50,651 bases of DNA, taken from contig NZ_NRSD01000028.1 of NCBI RefSeq assembly GCF_016583985.1, forward strand, positions 1-50,651, given 5' to 3'. Shown piece by piece: positions 31,846 through 40,512 of the stretch. The number at the start of each line of letters is the position of its first letter. The first letter of the stretch is position 1. The stretch comes from Thiocapsa imhoffii. GTDB lineage: Bacteria; Pseudomonadota; Gammaproteobacteria; Chromatiales; Chromatiaceae. The translations under genes were made by a program, and so were the position numbers. A model generated the notes under the pieces. That model was not told the DNA's origin. It saw only the letters and a program-made list of their open reading frames with translations, and made no database searches.

Positions 31846-32076
31846 TTGAATTCACGAAATAGACAGGCGAATCAATGCCCCAGACAATTCGTGATCTTGG
31901 CGGCCCTCCGGCATGCAGGCTTTGAAGAGATCCCGGGCGCAGGAAAAGGCTCCCACCGAAAACGTGTCCATCCAAAGTATGCCGGTGCGGTAACCGTAAG
32001 CGGCAAGACCGGTGACGACGCAAAACGCTACCAAGAAAGGCAGGTTGCGCAGGCAATCAAAATGGTGAGCAAATGA
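31846..32076 (+). CDS. hicA: HicA-family toxin
   Basis: A 76-residue HicA-type double-stranded-RNA-binding-like toxin. The diagnostic part is LRHAGFEEIPGAGKGSHRKR with the GSH(R) active-site His, then HPKYAGAVTVSGKTGDDAKR and a C-terminal helix. The first 20 residues are atypical, so the true start is uncertain. Family members cleave mRNA. The stop overlaps the hicB start (ATGA). Confidence 0.75.
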   Translation: MNSRNRQANQCPRQFVILAALRHAGFEEIPGAGKGSHRKRVHPKYAGAVTVSGKTGDDAKRYQERQVAQAIKMVSK

Positions 32077-32294
32077 AAGATTTCGACAAATACCACAAAT
32101 GGGTGGAGTGGAGTGATGAGGATCAAGTGTACATTGGAAAGTGCCCTGACCTGATTACCGGTATACATGGTGACGATCCCATCGCTCTCTATGGGGAGCT
32201 TTGCGACGTCGTACAGGATGTCGTAGAACATTTCAAAGCGGAGGGTCGGGCGCTCCCGCCGCCACGGGTTCGCCCCATGAGTGAGGTTGCTTAA
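32073..32294 (+). CDS. hicB: HicB-family antitoxin (short form)
   Basis: A 73-residue HicB-like fold: WVEWSDEDQVYIGKCPDLIT, GIHGDDPIALYGELCDVVQD and VVEHFKAEGRALPPP. It lacks an extra DNA-binding domain, as do many short HicB proteins. Coupled to hicA, it forms an apparently complete module. CGCTAAAAAAAGCG just downstream is a small hairpin that might terminate the pair. Confidence 0.82.
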   Translation: MKDFDKYHKWVEWSDEDQVYIGKCPDLITGIHGDDPIALYGELCDVVQDVVEHFKAEGRALPPPRVRPMSEVA

Positions 32295-32500
32295 ATCGCT
32301 AAAAAAAGCGGTCATAGCAGCCTGGCAAGTCCGCGTGTTCTAGCGGGTGGAACTCCCGCCTATGTGATACTGCATCAGTTGGGCCGGTGGCGCGACGAAA
32401 TGCAGAGAGATCGGGCTTGGCACGTGGCGGTGCTTCGCATGCTTGGTCAAACCAATGAGCTTGCTCGACGTGCCCAGTCCGACCTTCGACATGGGCCCGC

Positions 32501-34480
32501 TCATTCCTTCAGCTCTGCAGCCTGGGCGACCAGGTCGACGACTTTCCACCCTTGATCCACGGCGGGGCCCATCAGAACCGTTGCTTCGGATTTGCGCAGC
32601 GCGAGGCCTAGCAACTCGCGCGGCCTGGTTACGCCTACGAAGACGTTTGTCGCGGCGGTGAGCCTTACCCCCGTAAAGAGCTCGTCGGTCACGCCGAACG
32701 CGTGTGGAAGCACCGCGGTCAGGTCGATGCATTGCTTGTCTGCGCTGCTGCCTTTCCATACCTCGCTCTCGACAACGAGAATTCCGTCTACGCTCTTGCC
32801 CTTGACCGAGTGGATCGACCCCAGCCGCAATGTGAGATCATCGAATTGAACCTGTTTCGTGGAGCGGCGCTCGGGGTCGGCAAGATCGGCCTTCTGCTCA
32901 TCGACAAAGATGCAAAAATCCGCGATGTCGCCCTCGGCGCCCTGAGGAGCCGGACTGAAGAGCGGAAGCAATGCTTCCCCGAACGCCCGCCATGCCGACT
33001 CTTGCCACACCGTATCGCCGACAAGCACATGGTCCCGCAGCAGTCGTCGTATGGTGCGTGGCAACGCGAGGTCGCGATGCGCTAGTGCCGCCCAGACGTT
33101 TTGCGCGGTGATCGGACGATCATTCGCTGTTTTCCAACCATGAGCCCGCGCCAGTCCAGACACGCCCGCGGCGAGCATCTCACTGACCTCTGCGGGCGGT
33201 CGCGCCGAGGCGTGGTGGACCGCAGCCTTCTGAAGCTGCCGGCAAAGGAGGTTCGCTTTCGATCGAGATCCGCCTTCGCTGCGATACGCGGGATGGTAGT
33301 CGACGAGACTCTTCGGCCGCCACGCCCCTTTTTTGCTGGCCGGATTGTGACGCGACGCGACCGCCCAGACGTCGCGCGTGCTGCAATCACTGCCCCACAG
33401 CGCTCGTGCCTCTTCAGCGAAGGCTCCGAAAACCCGTCCGATCGTAGCTTCATCGAAAAGGAACATCACCCGCGACGCCGGCCGAGCGCCCAGTCCTACG
33501 ATTGTCTGAGCCTGTCGCGCGGTCAGCCGGCTTGCAAAACCGGCGATCTCCCCACCGAACCTGCGACTCGTATCAAGAGGGATACAACCGGGACCCGGCG
33601 CCCAATAGGCCGGCGCTGCTCCATCGTCCTCATAGAGCGTTTGATTGCTGTCCCCGAGGCGTTGGAACGCCGCCCCGTCCTGCTTGAAGACGTGCTCCAG
33701 TAGCCGGAGCTGGTCGCCATAGGTGTCCTGCGCCTCATCAAGAATGACGAGCGGGAAGCGATCGCGAAGCCGCTTGGCCAGAGCCGGGTTTTCTCGGAGC
33801 GCACGCCATGCAAGCGCGGTCATGTCGGCGTAGCGATAGAGCCCGCTCTTGACCATCGAAGCCTTGAGCTTTGCTAATGCCTTGCCGCAATTTGTATCAG
33901 CACCGTGCTGGCTCTTTTGCCGCTGCACTGTCAGGCTTTCGGGTTCATCCCTTACGTCATCAAAGGCTGGGTCGAGTGTGAGATTGCCAACCCATTTGAC
34001 TACAGTTGCGCTAGCCCTCTCTGCTTGCTTCTTCAATGCCCAGAACGACGGATAGCGCCGCAACGCCTCGGCCGCGAAGGCATCGTCGTCAATCTGGCGC
34101 ACGTGCCAGCCCATGCCTCGAAGATAGGGCAAGGCGAGATACTGGTTGATGAAAGCCGTGACCGTGCCGGTGAAATGAGGATAGGCCATCAGCCGCGCCG
34201 CGGTCGGATGACGCGCGATCAAGTCTTCGACCTCCGTTCGCGCGGCATTGGTGTGCGAGATGACGCAGACGCCCCGCCTGCGGGTCGTCCAGTTGCGCGA
34301 AAGTAGCGCGAGCTTCGCCGCCAGCAGTGTCGTCTTGCCATTGCCGGGCGCCGCCTGTACGTCACATGGAGTAGCCTTCGCAAGGAAGTCGATCTGGCTC
34401 GGATCGGTGAAATCGCAGCCGCCCAGCTCGTCGCCAAGTTCGGCGAGCAGTTCAGGTGTGAGCGGCAGGATTTCGAACAT
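32501..34480 (-). CDS. UvrD-like superfamily 1 helicase, Gabija GajB-like
   Basis: A 659-residue SF1A helicase. Walker A is VQAAPGNGKTTLLAAKLALL, motif II is LVILDEAQDTYGDQLRLLE, motif III is FQRLGDSNQTLYED. Motif V is GSIHSVKGKSVDGILVVE and motif VI is VFVGVTRPRELLGLAL, so all catalytic motifs are present. It starts four bases after the stop of the OLD nuclease, with GGAGG inside the nuclease 3' end. A two-gene OLD nuclease plus UvrD-helicase operon is the Gabija architecture; this helicase is longer than the founding GajB. Family knowledge suggests it senses free DNA ends and activates the nuclease. A long upstream extension to 34588 overlaps the nuclease and was not used. Confidence 0.85.
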   Translation of the reverse strand: MFEILPLTPELLAELGDELGGCDFTDPSQIDFLAKATPCDVQAAPGNGKTTLLAAKLALLSRNWTTRRRGVCVISHTNAARTEVEDLIARHPTAARLMAYPHFTGTVTAFINQYLALPYLRGMGWHVRQIDDDAFAAEALRRYPSFWALKKQAERASATVVKWVGNLTLDPAFDDVRDEPESLTVQRQKSQHGADTNCGKALAKLKASMVKSGLYRYADMTALAWRALRENPALAKRLRDRFPLVILDEAQDTYGDQLRLLEHVFKQDGAAFQRLGDSNQTLYEDDGAAPAYWAPGPGCIPLDTSRRFGGEIAGFASRLTARQAQTIVGLGARPASRVMFLFDEATIGRVFGAFAEEARALWGSDCSTRDVWAVASRHNPASKKGAWRPKSLVDYHPAYRSEGGSRSKANLLCRQLQKAAVHHASARPPAEVSEMLAAGVSGLARAHGWKTANDRPITAQNVWAALAHRDLALPRTIRRLLRDHVLVGDTVWQESAWRAFGEALLPLFSPAPQGAEGDIADFCIFVDEQKADLADPERRSTKQVQFDDLTLRLGSIHSVKGKSVDGILVVESEVWKGSSADKQCIDLTAVLPHAFGVTDELFTGVRLTAATNVFVGVTRPRELLGLALRKSEATVLMGPAVDQGWKVVDLVAQAAELKE

Positions 34481-34484
34481 GGCG

Positions 34485-36443
34485 CTACACCTCCGCCGCG
34501 GCCGCGTCTTCCATCCCGGCGACCCCGATCTCTTCGACTTCCGCCTCCGGCTCGGGAGCGAGCGCCGGCGCACCGGGGATATAGCCACCCGTCACGTAGT
34601 CGATCGCTCGCACCAGATAGGGCGGGAGCCGATCGCGCATCTGCTCCGGCGTATCTGAGCGTTTACGAAGTATCGCGGCAAGTTGCTCAGCGACCGCGGC
34701 CTTAGAAGCCTCTTTGTCATGGACAGGTTTGTAGATCTTGACGGCGATCTCGGTCGCAGAGAGCCCAGCCTCTTTCCAGCCTGCGTAGGTCGCGCTGGCC
34801 GTCTCCAAGATCTTCGCAAGTCGCTCGGGCTTGCGACTGCTTGTCTTTGCGAGCTGAACCGCCTGGTGAACGCTCTCGGCAAGCTCGGGCCGGAGCGCGA
34901 GATCGAACTCGAGCGTCCAGCAATCGGCGATGAAAGCGTCGACGGGGTCCCCGACGTCGCGCCGCAGGGTCTTCAGTCGTGCTGCGATCTCATCTGGGGT
35001 CAGCTCGTTCTCCGTCTTGCGGTCGCCGACGAGGTCTTTCGCCTCGGGCGGCGGGATGTCCCTATCGGGGATCAGTGCCACGGGCACCGCGATCGCGTTC
35101 CCAGCTTTACGCTGCAGAATCCGGCTGTATCGGAACAGACCGCGGTGGCCAACATTGACGATCGACACGCCGTGGCCGCTGAGTGGGAGTCCAAGCTTCT
35201 CGGCGATCGCGGGCAGCAACAAGTGCTCCCCGTCGCCCTCGACCACAATCAGCGCGCGGGCGAAGAACAGGTTGGCTTTGGTTGCGTCGAGGAACCGACG
35301 AAGGAACTCATAGTCGTCCGCTTCGAGCCGGGTATGGGCCATGCCCAGCGGAAAGGCGCGGTGACCGACGATCAGCGTCATGGTCTCAAGCTCGGCACCG
35401 GCCGCGAGCTGCGGACTATGAGTCGTGAGCAGGACCTGCACCTGCTGATGGGTCTCTCCTTTTTCGGGATCTGGTTTGGCAGCGCGGGCTGCGAGCACCT
35501 CCATGAACAGCGTCTGGTGCTGAGGATGTAGATGCGCTTCCGGCTCCTCAATCAGCAGGAACGGGATCTGATCGGGATGCGACTGAAGCAACAGCAGCTC
35601 AGCCGCCATGAATAGCAGGTTGTTGTAGCCCAACCCGCGCTGTACGCGCTCGGTACCTGCCCTGGCGTTGAGGTAGAGCTCAAACCGTTCGAGGATCTGA
35701 TCGAATGACCCGCCCGCGCCTAGGTCCAGTGTCGCCACGAGGCGATCATCCATGAACGACAGTTTGTCGAGAAAATCGGTGTTCACGCTGCTGGCGACGC
35801 CTCCTACGACGGTGTTCGAGCGGACCGCCGTGTCCGCGGCAGCCAGCGTGTCGTGGAGTGTCGCGTTGGCGCCCGGGGCCGCCGGCTTGCTCTGGGATCC
35901 CATCGTGGGCATGGCGCCGAGAATGCGCGACAGGCGCGATCGGCGGCCCGCGCGCATCTCGCGCTCGGCGTCCCGCAGAGGCTTGAGATAGGTGGCCTTC
36001 AAATACTCGCGCAGCTCGCCGTCGAGCGGCAGGCCTTCGCCCTCGGCACCAGCGCGGTGCTGGCTGGAGATGACGTTGCCGCCGCCTGGTGAGACACGCC
36101 GGGCGCCGCGCATGCAAACGTGCAGGCGAAGGTTTCCCTTTTCGTTGGTGCACCATTCGAGAAAGCGGGCTTCTTCGTCCGGGCTGAGGTTGTCGAAGGT
36201 GCAGCGAACGAGGAAGTCGCATCCACGGATGCCGTCCCCGCCGACATGGAAGTCGTGTTCGTCGGGGCGGATGTAATCGTCGCCGCGTGTCCATAGGACA
36301 TAGCGGGCAGCATCGATGATCGCGCTCTTGCCGGCGTCGTTTGGCCCCACGAGGATATTGAGACCAGGCGAGAGCTTCAACTGCAACGGGGCAGTCGGAT
36401 CGAAACACCGGAAGCCGCTCGCGTAGATTTCTGAAATGTACAC
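34485..36443 (-). CDS. OLD-family ATP-dependent nuclease with TOPRIM domain, Gabija GajA-like
   Basis: A 652-residue OLD nuclease. Walker A is ILVGPNDAGKSAIIDAARYV, the signature region is GLGYNNLLFMAAELLLLQ, Walker B is LLIEEPEAHLHPQHQ, and the H-loop is VLLTTHSPQLAAGAE. The TOPRIM domain follows: ARALIVVEGDGEHLLLPAIA (catalytic Glu) and VPVALIPDRDIPP (Asp pair). The C-terminal tail is acidic and Ala/Pro-rich. With the downstream helicase it forms a Gabija-like anti-phage operon, divergent from an XRE/AbiEii module. In Gabija the nuclease nicks DNA when NTP levels fall. Confidence 0.87.
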   Translation of the reverse strand: MYISEIYASGFRCFDPTAPLQLKLSPGLNILVGPNDAGKSAIIDAARYVLWTRGDDYIRPDEHDFHVGGDGIRGCDFLVRCTFDNLSPDEEARFLEWCTNEKGNLRLHVCMRGARRVSPGGGNVISSQHRAGAEGEGLPLDGELREYLKATYLKPLRDAEREMRAGRRSRLSRILGAMPTMGSQSKPAAPGANATLHDTLAAADTAVRSNTVVGGVASSVNTDFLDKLSFMDDRLVATLDLGAGGSFDQILERFELYLNARAGTERVQRGLGYNNLLFMAAELLLLQSHPDQIPFLLIEEPEAHLHPQHQTLFMEVLAARAAKPDPEKGETHQQVQVLLTTHSPQLAAGAELETMTLIVGHRAFPLGMAHTRLEADDYEFLRRFLDATKANLFFARALIVVEGDGEHLLLPAIAEKLGLPLSGHGVSIVNVGHRGLFRYSRILQRKAGNAIAVPVALIPDRDIPPPEAKDLVGDRKTENELTPDEIAARLKTLRRDVGDPVDAFIADCWTLEFDLALRPELAESVHQAVQLAKTSSRKPERLAKILETASATYAGWKEAGLSATEIAVKIYKPVHDKEASKAAVAEQLAAILRKRSDTPEQMRDRLPPYLVRAIDYVTGGYIPGAPALAPEPEAEVEEIGVAGMEDAAAAEV

Positions 36444-36841
36444 TGCCGCCTCCCAGCCCGAGGTTCTTCTTATTCTGCCGCGCTGTTCGCTCGCGTGGCT
36501 ATGTCTGCCAGATCCGGGGACAGTTTACTTAATTCCCGAGTTCGCCCGAGAGGAAGAAGAGAAGAAGGGGATCTATTAACTCAGCACGCGAGCCTCAAGT
36601 GTTGGCGCGGAATGTTTCCTTGCTCCCCGGCCGCATGCCGAGACCGAGAAGGGAATTCGGTCAACCGTCCCGGTACCTGGCGCGGATGGCGGAGGAGATG
36701 GGCGACCCCGACACACGTCCGCGTCCATCTCGCGTGCGAACCAAAGCGCCCGAGATATGCGGGGATTCGCAAGCCCTCCGGGTCATCAAAGCGTTTCTCA
36801 TTCTTGACAGTAGGGCATCTTTGCCTAGAATGGGAAACATT
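36444..36841. other. Divergent intergenic region between gajA-like gene and XRE gene
   Basis: About 400 bases that must hold the promoter of the Gabija-like operon (minus) and that of the XRE gene (plus). Only the XRE promoter was picked with confidence (see 36795-36836). A purine-rich stretch lies near 36550-36570 (GAGAGGAAGAAGAGAAGAAG). No gene is supported. Confidence 0.5.
36795..36836 (+). promoter_or_regulatory. Sigma-70 promoter with operator-like inverted repeat for the XRE gene
   Basis: TTGACA at 36804-36809, a 16-base spacer and TAGAAT at 36826-36831. Inverted repeat TTCTCATTCT (36795-36804) and AGAATGGGAA (36827-36836), 9 of 10 matched, overlaps both promoter boxes, as expected for autorepression by the XRE protein. 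The ATG at 36842 is only 11 bases past the -10 box, so the transcript would have almost no leader. Confidence 0.7.
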
Positions 36842-37333
36842 ATGCCCGCTCGACCTCCCGTAACCAGCGCTGCTGCGACCGCTAATCTCAAGGTGCTTGG
36901 CGAGCAGATTCGTGTGCGCCGCAAAGCGCTCGGCGTGAGTGCCACGGTAGCGGCCGAGGCTGCCGGGATGTCGCGGGTCACGCTGCATCGAATCGAAAAA
37001 GGCGAGCCTGCGGTTACGATCGGTGCCTATCTGAACGCCATCGTGACGTTGGGTCTGGATTTCGGCATCCTCGCGCCGGATCAACCGGCCGCCGCCGTCG
37101 GTGACCACGCGAAACCAGGCTGGATTCCGGTTCGCATTCGGCTCCATGACTATCCGCAACTCAAGCGCCTGGCTTGGCAAATTCATGGAACGGACGCTTT
37201 GACGCCCGTCGAGGCACTGGGGATCTACGAGCGAAACCGGCGCCATCTGGACCTCGACGCCTTGGAGCCACGCGAGCGGGAACTGATCGATGCGCTATGC
37301 CGTGCGCTTGGGGAGCCGCACAGCCTTGTTTGA
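36842..37333 (+). CDS. XRE-family HTH regulator/antitoxin (AbiEi-like partner)
   Basis: A 163-residue protein. The helix-turn-helix GEQIRVRRKALGVSATVAAE with AAGMSRVTLHRIEKGEPAVT lies at residues 18-65. The C-terminal half (PVRIRLHDYPQLKRLAWQIH and EALGIYERNRRHLDLDALEP) is typical of antitoxins paired with DUF1814/AbiEii toxins. Its stop overlaps the likely TTG start of the toxin. It probably represses the promoter immediately upstream and neutralises the toxin. Confidence 0.85.
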   Translation: MPARPPVTSAAATANLKVLGEQIRVRRKALGVSATVAAEAAGMSRVTLHRIEKGEPAVTIGAYLNAIVTLGLDFGILAPDQPAAAVGDHAKPGWIPVRIRLHDYPQLKRLAWQIHGTDALTPVEALGIYERNRRHLDLDALEPRERELIDALCRALGEPHSLV

Positions 37334-37940
37334 GCGGCCCCATCACCAAAGCGTCGCATAGGTATTGTCCGCGCTCGACGGACCTCTGTTGAGAGAGAAC
37401 AAGTGCCTGTTCGGGGGAGGCACCCTGATCGCGCTGCGTCACGGAGAGTATCGCGAGTCGGTCGCCATCCATTTCACGGTTTCGGATCTCGCCGGCTATC
37501 GCACCTTGCGCCAATTGCTCACCGGACCTCGCGGCATCGCGGCGATTGGTCGTCGAGACGCGATACCTTTGAAGGAAGCGCGAGCGTTGCGGGCCGATCA
37601 GTACGGCATCAGGACAGCGCTGCTGGTCGGGGAGGCGCCGATCAAATTCGAGATCGTCTTGGAAGGGCGCATGGAGTTGGCCGCGCCGACCCCGAGCGAC
37701 GAGGTCTGCGGCATTGCGACCTTGACTCCGCTAGACATGGTCACCGGCAAGCTTCTGGCCAACTCCGATCGCTGGGCCGACGATGCCGCCTTCGGCCGCG
37801 ATCTGATCGATTTGGCAATGATGAGCCCACACCTGGGCCTACTGCGAGAAGCGCTCGCGAAGGCGGAGCACGCCTACGGGGGGTCCATCCTGCAGGATCT
37901 CGAAAAGGCGAAAAAGGGTCGGAGCCCTTTGCCGATATGA
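37328..37940 (+). pseudogene. AbiEii/AbiGii-type nucleotidyltransferase toxin (DUF1814), decayed
   Basis: A likely TTG start at 37328 opens FERPHHQSVA, then TAG (37359-37361) and VLSALDGPLLRENKCLFGGG, TLIALRHGEYRESVAIHFTV and a full C-terminal half. Two defects are visible. An amber codon follows the first ten residues, though TTG at 37365 could restart translation. The catalytic DxD expected in ESVDIDF reads ESVAIHF, so both metal-binding Asp are replaced. The rest is well preserved, including the LTPLDMVTGKLLANSDRWAD region with its catalytic-type Lys. It is probably a silenced toxin kept beside its antitoxin. Confidence 0.75.
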
Positions 37941-38162
37941 TCAGAGTCCTTGAAGCTGCTCTGCTGGCCGTTTGCGTCAGGCGTTTCCTGCGGTGTGTGG
38001 ACCGGTTTTTTGGCCGTCCCCGCAGCGTCCTCCCGAAGCATTTTTCCAGCGCCGCCTCGATGTGCTCTCGAAACCGGTCGCTTTTCCCCGACCCTTTTTT
38101 CTCACTCGTGCTTCGCGTTGCGTTGGGACAACCAGATCATGAACCTCGGCCGACCGGCCCAT

Positions 38163-38351
38163 CTAGGCGACCTGGTCCAAAGGTTGCGGTCGAGCACGCT
38201 TGCTCACGGACAGGATTTCGATCCCAACTAAGTGCCCGTCGGCGTCATAGTCAGCGATGATCCCTGGCTCGATTGCTTTGGTCGTTGCGACTTCCGCCGG
38301 GGAGATCTCGAAATAGGCGGCATCCGCCGCGGGATCGAATTCGAGCTTCAT
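38163..38351 (-). CDS. DUF2283 family protein
   Basis: A 62-residue protein, MKLEFDPAADAAYFEISPAE, then GIIADYDADGHLVGIEILSV. This is the DUF2283 pattern (YD...D..YI......G.......V..D.D..G...GIEIL). Its start overlaps the stop of the DUF4258 gene upstream (ATGA). Such pairs look like toxin-antitoxin modules with DUF2283 as the likely antitoxin, but this is not proven. Confidence 0.85.
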   Translation of the reverse strand: MKLEFDPAADAAYFEISPAEVATTKAIEPGIIADYDADGHLVGIEILSVSKRARPQPLDQVA

Positions 38352-38596
38352 AGATCGGTCACCTCGTCGTCAAAGTATGCCGTCACGATGGACACTGGAT
38401 CGACGGTCTCGTTATAAATCACGCGTAAAATCCGAAAGACCCGCTCGGGAACGGGATAAAGGACATGCACCAAACTGTCGTCTTCCGCGTCGCTCTCAAT
38501 GCGCGCAGGGTGTTGCAATGCCTGTCGAATCCAGTCGACCTGAATCCGGCGCTTGAGGCAACGCTTGTTCGCATGGTCGGTGAGGATGAAATCCAT
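38348..38596 (-). CDS. DUF4258 family protein (putative toxin)
   Basis: An 82-residue protein, MDFILTDHANKRCLKRRIQV, then RIESDAEDDSLVHVLYPVPE and VFRILRVIYNETVDPVSIVT. This is the small alpha/beta fold of DUF4258, which starts with a (S)xHAxxR(M/C)xxR motif. AGGA lies seven bases before the chosen ATG. It is coupled to DUF2283. Confidence 0.82.
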   Translation of the reverse strand: MDFILTDHANKRCLKRRIQVDWIRQALQHPARIESDAEDDSLVHVLYPVPERVFRILRVIYNETVDPVSIVTAYFDDEVTDL

Positions 38597-38870
38597 TGCC
38601 AGTCCTGATCCTGACGCTTCTGATGCGCGGCTGAGAGAATCTGCTCCGCGCCGACATGATAACGAAAATGGGGGTCGAATCTTGCAGTCACGCATCGGCC
38701 TAATGAATCAGTTTAGATCGTTCGACCGCAGCGTGCTCGGTAGAGATGAGTACGCAAGTTTTGATCCAACGACGTTGGACTCAGGTTGCTCCATGGCTCA
38801 GGGTCGCAATGGCCGTTGGGTATCCGACGTCGGTCGGCTGCGTCGACGGAATTGTCGCGCCGTCGAGGCC
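38597..38870. other. Gap
   Basis: About 270 bases with no supported feature. Confidence 0.4.
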
Positions 38871-39332
38871 TCATTCACTCACCGGCAGCCTGACCTTCGC
38901 ACGCAACCCGCCGAGCGCGGACGAGCGTCCGAAGGCGATGCGCCCCCGATAGCTCTCGACGATCTCCTTGGCGATCACCAGGCCGAGTCCGTGGCCGCTG
39001 ACCTCCTCGTCGAGTCGGACCCCTCGACCGGTGATGTCGGCGATCTCGGTGTCGGAGCAGCCGGGCCCGTCGTCTTCGACCTTGAAGACCAGGGTCTTGC
39101 CCTCCGTCAGTAGGCTGCACCGCACCTGGGTGTTGGCCCATTTGCAGGCATTGTCGAGCAGGTTTCCGAACAGCTTCGGGGCATGAATGCGGCCGAGGAG
39201 TCGAGCGAGGGTCGGCAGCTCTTCGTCCGGGTCGAAGCGCAGTCCGGCCCCGCCGGCACCGGCGATGGCACCGCCCGTGACAGACAGGAGTCCAATCGCG
39301 ACGGTGATTGCCGTCAGCCGTGGTCTCTGCAT
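38871..39332 (-). pseudogene. PepSY-protein N-terminus fused to a histidine-kinase ATPase domain
   Basis: The first 50 residues are a signal peptide and mature start (MQRPRLTAITVAIGLLSVTG then GAIAGAGGAGLRFDPDEELP, TLARLLGRIHA) like small PepSY proteins. From LFGNLLDNACKWA onward the frame is a sensor-kinase HATPase_c domain with N-box, VEDDGPG and GRGVRLDEEVSGHGLGLVIA. All intervening genes and domains (rest of PepSY, response regulator, kinase sensor and HisKA) are missing. The join near 39175 is a large in-frame deletion. The product would be exported and cannot work as a kinase. Confidence 0.7.
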
Positions 39333-39583
39333 GAGTCTGGTCCCCTTGGGTTGGATGAGTGGTCTTTGCGGCTCGTCTTCCCATTGAGGCGGAGCGAGCC
39401 GACTCGGTCGAAGGCGATCCAGGTGTCGTCTTCGACCCGGATGCAGTCTCGTTCCCGAAACTGAATTGGCGCTGAACTGGAGTTCAAATCGAGCGAGGAG
39501 GTGAACGCGGGTGGGTTGTATGCCGCGAGCCGCGGCGTTCCAAGGTTAACCTTCGGTCATCCGTTCTGCCGCTGCGTACAGGA

Positions 39584-39766
39584 TCACCTGGTCACCGTCT
39601 CCGCGATCAGCACCTCGGCGGGAATGCCGAGGTGCCGGTGCAGCCTGCGAATCATGGGCAGCGTCAACGGCCGTTTGCGATTGAGGATTTCGTAGACCCG
39701 GTTGCTCTTGCCGATGAGGGGTTCCAGGATCAGAATGGCGAGAATCGGTTTCATGTCGCGCTTCAT
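39584..39766 (-). pseudogene. Diheme cytochrome signal peptide fused to HigA antitoxin C-terminus
   Basis: The frame starts right at the cytochrome b561 stop (ATGA overlap) with MKRDMKPILAILILEPL, the beginning of an exported protein such as the diheme cytochrome c that normally follows b561. It switches to IGKSNRVYEILNRKRPLTLP and MIRRLHRHLGIPAEVLIAE, the C-terminal HTH part of a HigA antitoxin. Neither gene is complete. This is a clean example of deletion fusion. Confidence 0.65.
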
Positions 39767-40377
39767 TGAATGTCCTTCCGCTTCAATCCGGTGATCATGC
39801 CGCCGATCAGGTTTTCCCGATGCGACAGGCTGGAGAAGATGACACCGGCGACATGGGCAACGATGAGTCCGAGCGTAAGATAGGCCATGAGCTCGTGAAC
39901 CTCCTCGAAAAAATGGCCCCAGGAGCCGGGCAGGGCGCTCATCAGCGGTGCCAGCGGACCGGAGAGCTCTTCCGTGCCGTAGACCGCCAGCCCGCTCAGT
40001 CCAGTCAGCACGACCGTGATCATCAGGGCGATGACCATGGCGCCCCCGGCCGGGTTGTGGCCAAGATAGCGTGGGGCGCGCAGCCGCAGGGCGTCCCGGA
40101 TATAGGCCAGGACGTCGCTCGGCTTGCGCACGAAATCGCTGAAACGGGCATGTCGGGTGCCGATCAGGCCCCAGACTAGGCGTATGGCGATCAGGGCCAA
40201 GACCAAGTAGCCGGCCCAGACATGCACGCCGAGGAGGTCGTCCTCGACGATAAAGGCGGTGGCGAATCCGCCGACCAGCGCCCAGTGGAAGATTCGGACG
40301 AGAGGATCCCAGACGCGGATGCGTTCCGGGCGATCCGCCTGGGTGATCGCCGGTGCGACCATGGTTTCGGTGCTCAT
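39763..40377 (-). CDS. Cytochrome b561 family protein
   Basis: A 204-residue membrane cytochrome b. VWDPLVRIFHWALVGGFATA carries the first heme His. GVHVWAGYLVLALIAIRLVW, VIALMITVVLTGLSGLAVYG and FEEVHELMAYLTLGLIVAHV with further His residues complete a four-helix bundle binding two b hemes. AGGAGAG precedes the start. In related bacteria the gene is followed by a diheme cytochrome c and nearby PepSY/two-component genes; here the cytochrome c is lost. Role: inner-membrane electron transfer to a periplasmic partner. Confidence 0.9.
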   Translation of the reverse strand: MSTETMVAPAITQADRPERIRVWDPLVRIFHWALVGGFATAFIVEDDLLGVHVWAGYLVLALIAIRLVWGLIGTRHARFSDFVRKPSDVLAYIRDALRLRAPRYLGHNPAGGAMVIALMITVVLTGLSGLAVYGTEELSGPLAPLMSALPGSWGHFFEEVHELMAYLTLGLIVAHVAGVIFSSLSHRENLIGGMITGLKRKDIQ

Positions 40378-40512
40378 CTGATGCTCTCCTGATCTCTGCG
40401 TTGAGGATGGCTCGGCCGCGATCGATCGCGGCTTGGATGCAGAGTACGGGGGCGAGCCTGACGAAACCCTGTGCGCCCTTGTCAGCAAACGGTCAGCTTG
40501 GGTCGGTCCATA

